A stretch of DNA of 10,605 nucleotides from Saprospiraceae bacterium (GTDB lineage: Bacteria; Bacteroidota; Bacteroidia; Chitinophagales; Saprospiraceae), in contig JALZVB010000215.1 in assembly GCA_023300835.1 (NCBI GenBank), positions 1-10,605 on the forward strand. The letters run 5' to 3'. The position numbers were made by a program, and so were the translations under genes. Shown here piece after piece: positions 7,088 through 10,605 of the stretch. The notes under the pieces were generated by a model. It was not told the origin of the DNA. It saw nothing but the letters and a program-made list of their open reading frames with translations, and searched no databases. Position 1 is the stretch's first letter. Each line of letters starts with the position of its first letter.

Positions 7088-10000
7088 ATGAAAGATTTGT
7101 TAAGACAATCTGGTAAAACATTTTTTGCACAACTGACGATACTATCAGTTGTATTTCTGTATAACTGCATAGGTGGTTCACAGTTGTACGGTCAGTGCCC
7201 TACTTCACTTGGATGTAATAATAAAATCCAGGTGTCCCTTGATAAGACTTGCTCCGCAACAGTAGATCCAGGACTAGTTCTTAAAAACGAAGATGAAGTT
7301 GGACCTTTAGGTTGCCAATTTGCTGTTCATATTACAGATGAGACTGGACAACCCGTTGCTTGGACTGACGAAGTTACACCAGGTGTATTTCAACATCCTA
7401 CGCTAGACGCCAGTCATATAAACAAAACACTAAAAGCTGAGGTCTTTTATATCTCGGACTCAGGAACTAAAATACAGTGTTGGGGAGATATAAAAATAGA
7501 AGATAAACTGGCTCCAGAACTGACTTGTGTAGACGATATTACGGTAAGCTGTATGGATAATCTTTCTGGGTTGTTTACAAGTAGTGGATCTGTACAGTAT
7601 TGTACACCAGTATATGGAACGATGCCAGATACATTAGATTGTTTTCCATCAGATGGATTTAATTATTCAATTCCTATTTCTGCAGTAAGTGGCTCAACTC
7701 AGCCATGGGAAGTTATTAATACCCTAGTAATAAATGGTATTACTGGAACACCTACCGGTTCAGGTACGGGTTCTGGAATGGCTTCTTTTGTTACATTAGG
7801 TGGCGTATCATTTCCTATTAGAGCTGTAGACGGCAGTATTATTATTGATGGCGTTTCTGGACAGTCTACAACGGCTCTTGCAGATGGAAAAATAACATTG
7901 CCACAAGATTTCTTTAATACAAGTGCTAATGGTCAAGTATGCTTAGAGTTTGAAACAACTTCATTTGCACAATTTGATTTTGCTGATAACTGTAATCTTG
8001 GGTCTTCAATAGAAATATTAAGTGATGTATTAGATGAGATAGAATGTTCTACAGATGAGAACTTTACTGCGCTAAGAGAAATAACTTATGTAGCTGTAGA
8101 TGGCTCAGGCCAAACATCTCAAAACTGTGATATACTTATCAAGTATGAAAAGAAACCATTGACGGAACTTATATTTCCGGCTAACGATACAATTGTATGT
8201 AGTGGTACCGATTTTACACCTAATTTTGGTCAACCCACAATAAATGGAATGTCATTGGAGTCTCTCAGTGGACTGTGTAAAATCAATATAACATTTGAAG
8301 ATGAGGTACTTTCTTCTTGTGGTGGCAACCAAGTTCTTAGAAGAAAATGGACGGCACTAGATTGGTGTCATGGGGACTTTACAACGCATTTTCAAACAGT
8401 AAGAGTTGAGAATGAGATAACATTACTAGATGGGATAATAAGATCTATCCCAACTAATGATGGCTGTACAGCAACCTTAGTAGTTAATCCATTTGATTTT
8501 GGTGCACCTGGAGTATTGGATACAATTCTTAGAGGATGTTATACAGGTAACTTTTCAGTATCAGTATCTACACTTCCAGCAAATGAGTTAGGAGAAAATG
8601 CTCCAGAAAATCAATTTATACCTGTCCCTCGTATAGGTAACAACTTATACAGAGTTAACGGATTACTTCCCGGAAGAAATTGGATAAGATATATGTTTAC
8701 TGATGAATGCGGTAATGTATTTGATGACACTGTAGAAGTCGACGTAACCGACGCCTCTGCACCTATTGCTATATGTGATCAATTTACAGCGGTATCTATC
8801 GCAGCCAATGGCTGGGGAAGAATATATGGTCCATCTCTAGATGATGGTTCTTACCACCCTTGTGGAGGAGACTTGACACTAGAAGTAAAAAGAGAGCATG
8901 CTTCATGTAATAGCTTTACAGAATATGATAGAGACGATAGTTTATTTGGAGAATATGTACAATTCTGTTGTTCAGAAGCTGGTCTTACTGTTCCAGTAAC
9001 GATGAAGATTAGTTCAGCCGGTGGTGCATCAAGTACCTGTGTTGTAAATGTGATTGTACAAGATAAAAGCAATGACTTCACTGCAGCCTGTCCTAGTAGA
9101 TTATCTATTGCGGTAGATTGCACAGATAATACTGATCCATCAGTTCTAGGTTCACCTACATTCAATACAGGTGACTTCTGTGGAACAATAGACAATATAA
9201 CACATGCTGATACAGAAAACCTTGATACTGATTGTGGTACTGGAACAATAAGAAGAGTATGGTCAGCTGATGTAAATGGCGTTACAACTAGACTTAATCA
9301 ATGTACACAAACTATAACGGTAAGCTCAGATAGGGTTCTATCTCTTAGTAGTTTCAGATTTCCTTCTGATACAGAAGTTAATTGTAGTGTATATGGTGAT
9401 ACACCTACTATAGTTCCAACACTGAATGGTGTTGCTGTCAACGAAGCAGATTTCTGTGGCAGATTAGCCTATTCATTCTCTGACAATACTTTTAATAACC
9501 TAGATGGCTATTGCCTTAAAATATTAAGAACTTGGACAGTCGTAAACTGGTGTATATACGATCCACAGACTAATCCTAATCAAGGCATCTGGTCAGAAAC
9601 TCAAGTTGTCAAAGTATCAGATACTAATGGTCCTGAGTTAATCTGTCCGAGTAGTCAGTCTCATCAAGCGACAGATACTTCTTGTGGTGCAAACATAAAC
9701 TTTGTAAGACCTCAAGCAACCGATCAGTGTTTCGGAACATTGGTACCAGCAAGTAGGTTTACATATAGCTTAAAAGATGCTAGTCAGACTGTCATTGCAG
9801 ATGGTATAGGTAATCCAAACATTACAGGTGAATTGAACTCCGGATCATATACAATGACCTGGACAGCAACTGGCGCATGTGGGGCATCTTCAACATGTAC
9901 TTATCAAATAGATATATTTGATACCGTAAAACCAACACCTTATTGTAGATCTTCTGTAACAACAGTAATTACTGATAATGGATCTACTAATCCTACAGCT

Positions 10001-10605
10001 GAAATATGGGCAAGTGATTTTGTACTTCCTGTTGACCCAGCTTCTATGGACAATTGTGATATGGATTTAGATTTTTCTTTCAGTAGTACCAATATAAGAG
10101 AAACCAGTTTGACTTTCGGTTGTGCCGAAATAGGTTTCCAAACTCTATCAGTTTTCTTTACAGATGATGCTGGAAATCAAGATCACTGTGTAGTTACAAT
10201 TGAGGTACAAATAAACGGTACCGCTTGTGATAGTGTAGGAAGTCTTATTGTCTTAGAAGGAGATATATATACTGAAAACCAAGAAATGGTAGAAGATGTC
10301 GAAGTTGGTCTAGAATTTATGTCTAGTAACTCTATGGCTTTCAATACCACAGATACGGATGGACACTTTGCATTTTCGAATATCATTTCTAACAATGATT
10401 ACAGACTCATTCCTGAAGGTGATACAGATTACCTTAATGGTATATCAACACTAGATATCGTAATGATACAGCGTCATATACTAGGGGCCGAAAGATTAGA
10501 TTCTCCGTATAAGATTATCGCTGCCGATATTAACAAAAACGGAAAAGTAGATGGAATAGATCTTATAGAATTAAGAAAGTTAATTCTAGGTATATACAAT
10601 GAGTT
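7088..10605 (+). CDS. Giant secreted Cys-rich HYR-like/dockerin surface protein (3' end outside window)
   Basis: An open frame of 1,172 codons runs from ATG 7088 to the window end without a stop, so the gene is cut at its 3' side. This ATG is the only one after the in-frame TAA at 7040. A signal peptide is likely: hydrophobic residues 12-25, cleavage near YG-QC (35-36). The mature part is rich in Cys, Thr, Ser, Asp and Gly and poor in Lys, typical of exported beta-sandwich modules. Three related units carry an FP/CP...C...C...R-x-W-(T/S) pattern (362-442, 668-748, 757-845). HYR-like junctions such as DTNGPELICP (845-854) follow. Residues 1053-1109 resemble a carboxypeptidase-regulatory or SdrD-B-like module (TDTDGHFAFSNI). 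Residues 1112-1170 form a dockerin type I-like pair: D1112/D1114/D1123 and D1147/N1149/N1151/D1155/D1158. In Saprospiraceae such proteins usually end in a T9SS sorting domain, which would lie beyond the window. A role in adhesion or matrix is inferred; no catalytic domain was seen. Confidence 0.9.
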   Translation, partial: MKDLLRQSGKTFFAQLTILSVVFLYNCIGGSQLYGQCPTSLGCNNKIQVSLDKTCSATVDPGLVLKNEDEVGPLGCQFAVHITDETGQPVAWTDEVTPGVFQHPTLDASHINKTLKAEVFYISDSGTKIQCWGDIKIEDKLAPELTCVDDITVSCMDNLSGLFTSSGSVQYCTPVYGTMPDTLDCFPSDGFNYSIPISAVSGSTQPWEVINTLVINGITGTPTGSGTGSGMASFVTLGGVSFPIRAVDGSIIIDGVSGQSTTALADGKITLPQDFFNTSANGQVCLEFETTSFAQFDFADNCNLGSSIEILSDVLDEIECSTDENFTALREITYVAVDGSGQTSQNCDILIKYEKKPLTELIFPANDTIVCSGTDFTPNFGQPTINGMSLESLSGLCKINITFEDEVLSSCGGNQVLRRKWTALDWCHGDFTTHFQTVRVENEITLLDGIIRSIPTNDGCTATLVVNPFDFGAPGVLDTILRGCYTGNFSVSVSTLPANELGENAPENQFIPVPRIGNNLYRVNGLLPGRNWIRYMFTDECGNVFDDTVEVDVTDASAPIAICDQFTAVSIAANGWGRIYGPSLDDGSYHPCGGDLTLEVKREHASCNSFTEYDRDDSLFGEYVQFCCSEAGLTVPVTMKISSAGGASSTCVVNVIVQDKSNDFTAACPSRLSIAVDCTDNTDPSVLGSPTFNTGDFCGTIDNITHADTENLDTDCGTGTIRRVWSADVNGVTTRLNQCTQTITVSSDRVLSLSSFRFPSDTEVNCSVYGDTPTIVPTLNGVAVNEADFCGRLAYSFSDNTFNNLDGYCLKILRTWTVVNWCIYDPQTNPNQGIWSETQVVKVSDTNGPELICPSSQSHQATDTSCGANINFVRPQATDQCFGTLVPASRFTYSLKDASQTVIADGIGNPNITGELNSGSYTMTWTATGACGASSTCTYQIDIFDTVKPTPYCRSSVTTVITDNGSTNPTAEIWASDFVLPVDPASMDNCDMDLDFSFSSTNIRETSLTFGCAEIGFQTLSVFFTDDAGNQDHCVVTIEVQINGTACDSVGSLIVLEGDIYTENQEMVEDVEVGLEFMSSNSMAFNTTDTDGHFAFSNIISNNDYRLIPEGDTDYLNGISTLDIVMIQRHILGAERLDSPYKIIAADINKNGKVDGIDLIELRKLILGIYNE
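8171..8413 (+). repeat. Protein repeat unit, copy 1 of the Trp/Cys beta module
   Basis: Residues 362-442 of the giant protein. Landmarks are FP (363-364), C371, PTxNG (383-387), C397, FED (403-405), C411, RRKW (418-421) and DWC (425-427), ending in QTVRVEN. Spacing from FP to the first Cys, to PTxNG and to the second Cys is identical to that in the copy at 757-845. The DNA has diverged, so the duplication is old or reflects a domain family rather than a recent tandem repeat. Confidence 0.65.
9089..9331 (+). repeat. Protein repeat unit, diverged copy of the Trp/Cys beta module
   Basis: Residues 668-748 of the giant protein. CPSRLSIAVDC (668-678) takes the place of the FP...C start. DFCG and a CGTGTIRRVW stretch ending at W725 follow, and the unit closes with QTITVSSD. 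It lacks the WC pair found after the Trp in the other two copies. It sits nine residues before the next copy, so the two are in tandem. Confidence 0.5.
9356..9622 (+). repeat. Protein repeat unit, tandem copy of the Trp/Cys beta module
   Basis: Residues 757-845 of the giant protein. FP (758-759), C766, PTxNG (777-781), C790, FSD (797-799), C809, LRTW (813-816) and NWC (820-822) match copy 1 in order and nearly in spacing; about nine extra residues after NWC hold a YDPQTNPNQGIW loop. The unit ends in QVVKVSD and leads directly into an HYR-like junction (NGPELICP). Confidence 0.65.

Noticed and set aside
6934..7170. A minus-strand open frame covering the spacer and the start of the giant gene
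   Set aside because: It runs antisense through the signal peptide of the 7088 gene and shows no recognisable domain; chance openness is more likely.
7112..7198. Possible lipoprotein signal in the giant protein (Cys27 after a hydrophobic stretch)
   Set aside because: The residues before the Cys (LYN) do not fit a lipobox; ordinary signal peptidase cleavage near YG-QC is more likely.
8851..9195. A minus-strand open frame within the giant gene
   Set aside because: It lies entirely antisense to a well-supported coding region with repeated protein units and looks like a shadow frame.
10183..10395. A minus-strand open frame opposite the regulatory-like module of the giant gene
   Set aside because: It is antisense to a supported domain, short and without motifs.

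Overview
The window looks like chromosomal DNA of a Bacteroidota bacterium, most likely a marine or freshwater member of the Saprospiria. The evidence is AT-rich DNA, TAnnTTTG-type promoter boxes, a protein ending in a type IX secretion system (T9SS) type A sorting domain, a large Cys-rich HYR-like protein with a dockerin pair of the kind common in Saprospiraceae, and a giant outer-membrane beta-barrel protein. The lineage is inferred from gene content and style, not from a marker gene. No rRNA, tRNA, CRISPR array or insertion sequence was seen.

Layout. Positions 1-124 hold the tail of an upstream plus-strand unit and a strong rho-independent terminator. A minus-strand gene (145-3621) encodes an unnamed outer-membrane protein of about 1,150 residues. 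A 284-bp divergent intergenic region follows, with two palindromes and a good promoter box for the next gene. Gene two (3906-5822, plus) encodes a secreted protein with the animal haem peroxidase fold and a T9SS sorting domain. Next comes about 440 bp without a convincing gene, rich in inverted repeats, and then a NarL/LuxR-type response regulator (6266-6937). After a 150-bp gap, a very large plus-strand gene starts at 7088 and is still open at the window end. It encodes a secreted, Cys-rich, multi-domain surface protein with repeated Trp/Cys beta units, a carboxypeptidase-regulatory-like module and a dockerin-type calcium-binding pair.

How it may work together. Three of the four proteins act at or outside the outer membrane: one barrel and two exported proteins. 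The fourth is a transcriptional regulator with no partner kinase in view. No operon joins them, since each is preceded by its own spacer, so a shared role is only an inference from proximity.

The most notable observation is that the peroxidase-fold protein keeps the calcium-binding loop, the distal Arg and the haem-linking Glu, but has Asn at the distal His position and Glu at the proximal His position. It appears to be an intact, exported pseudo-peroxidase.
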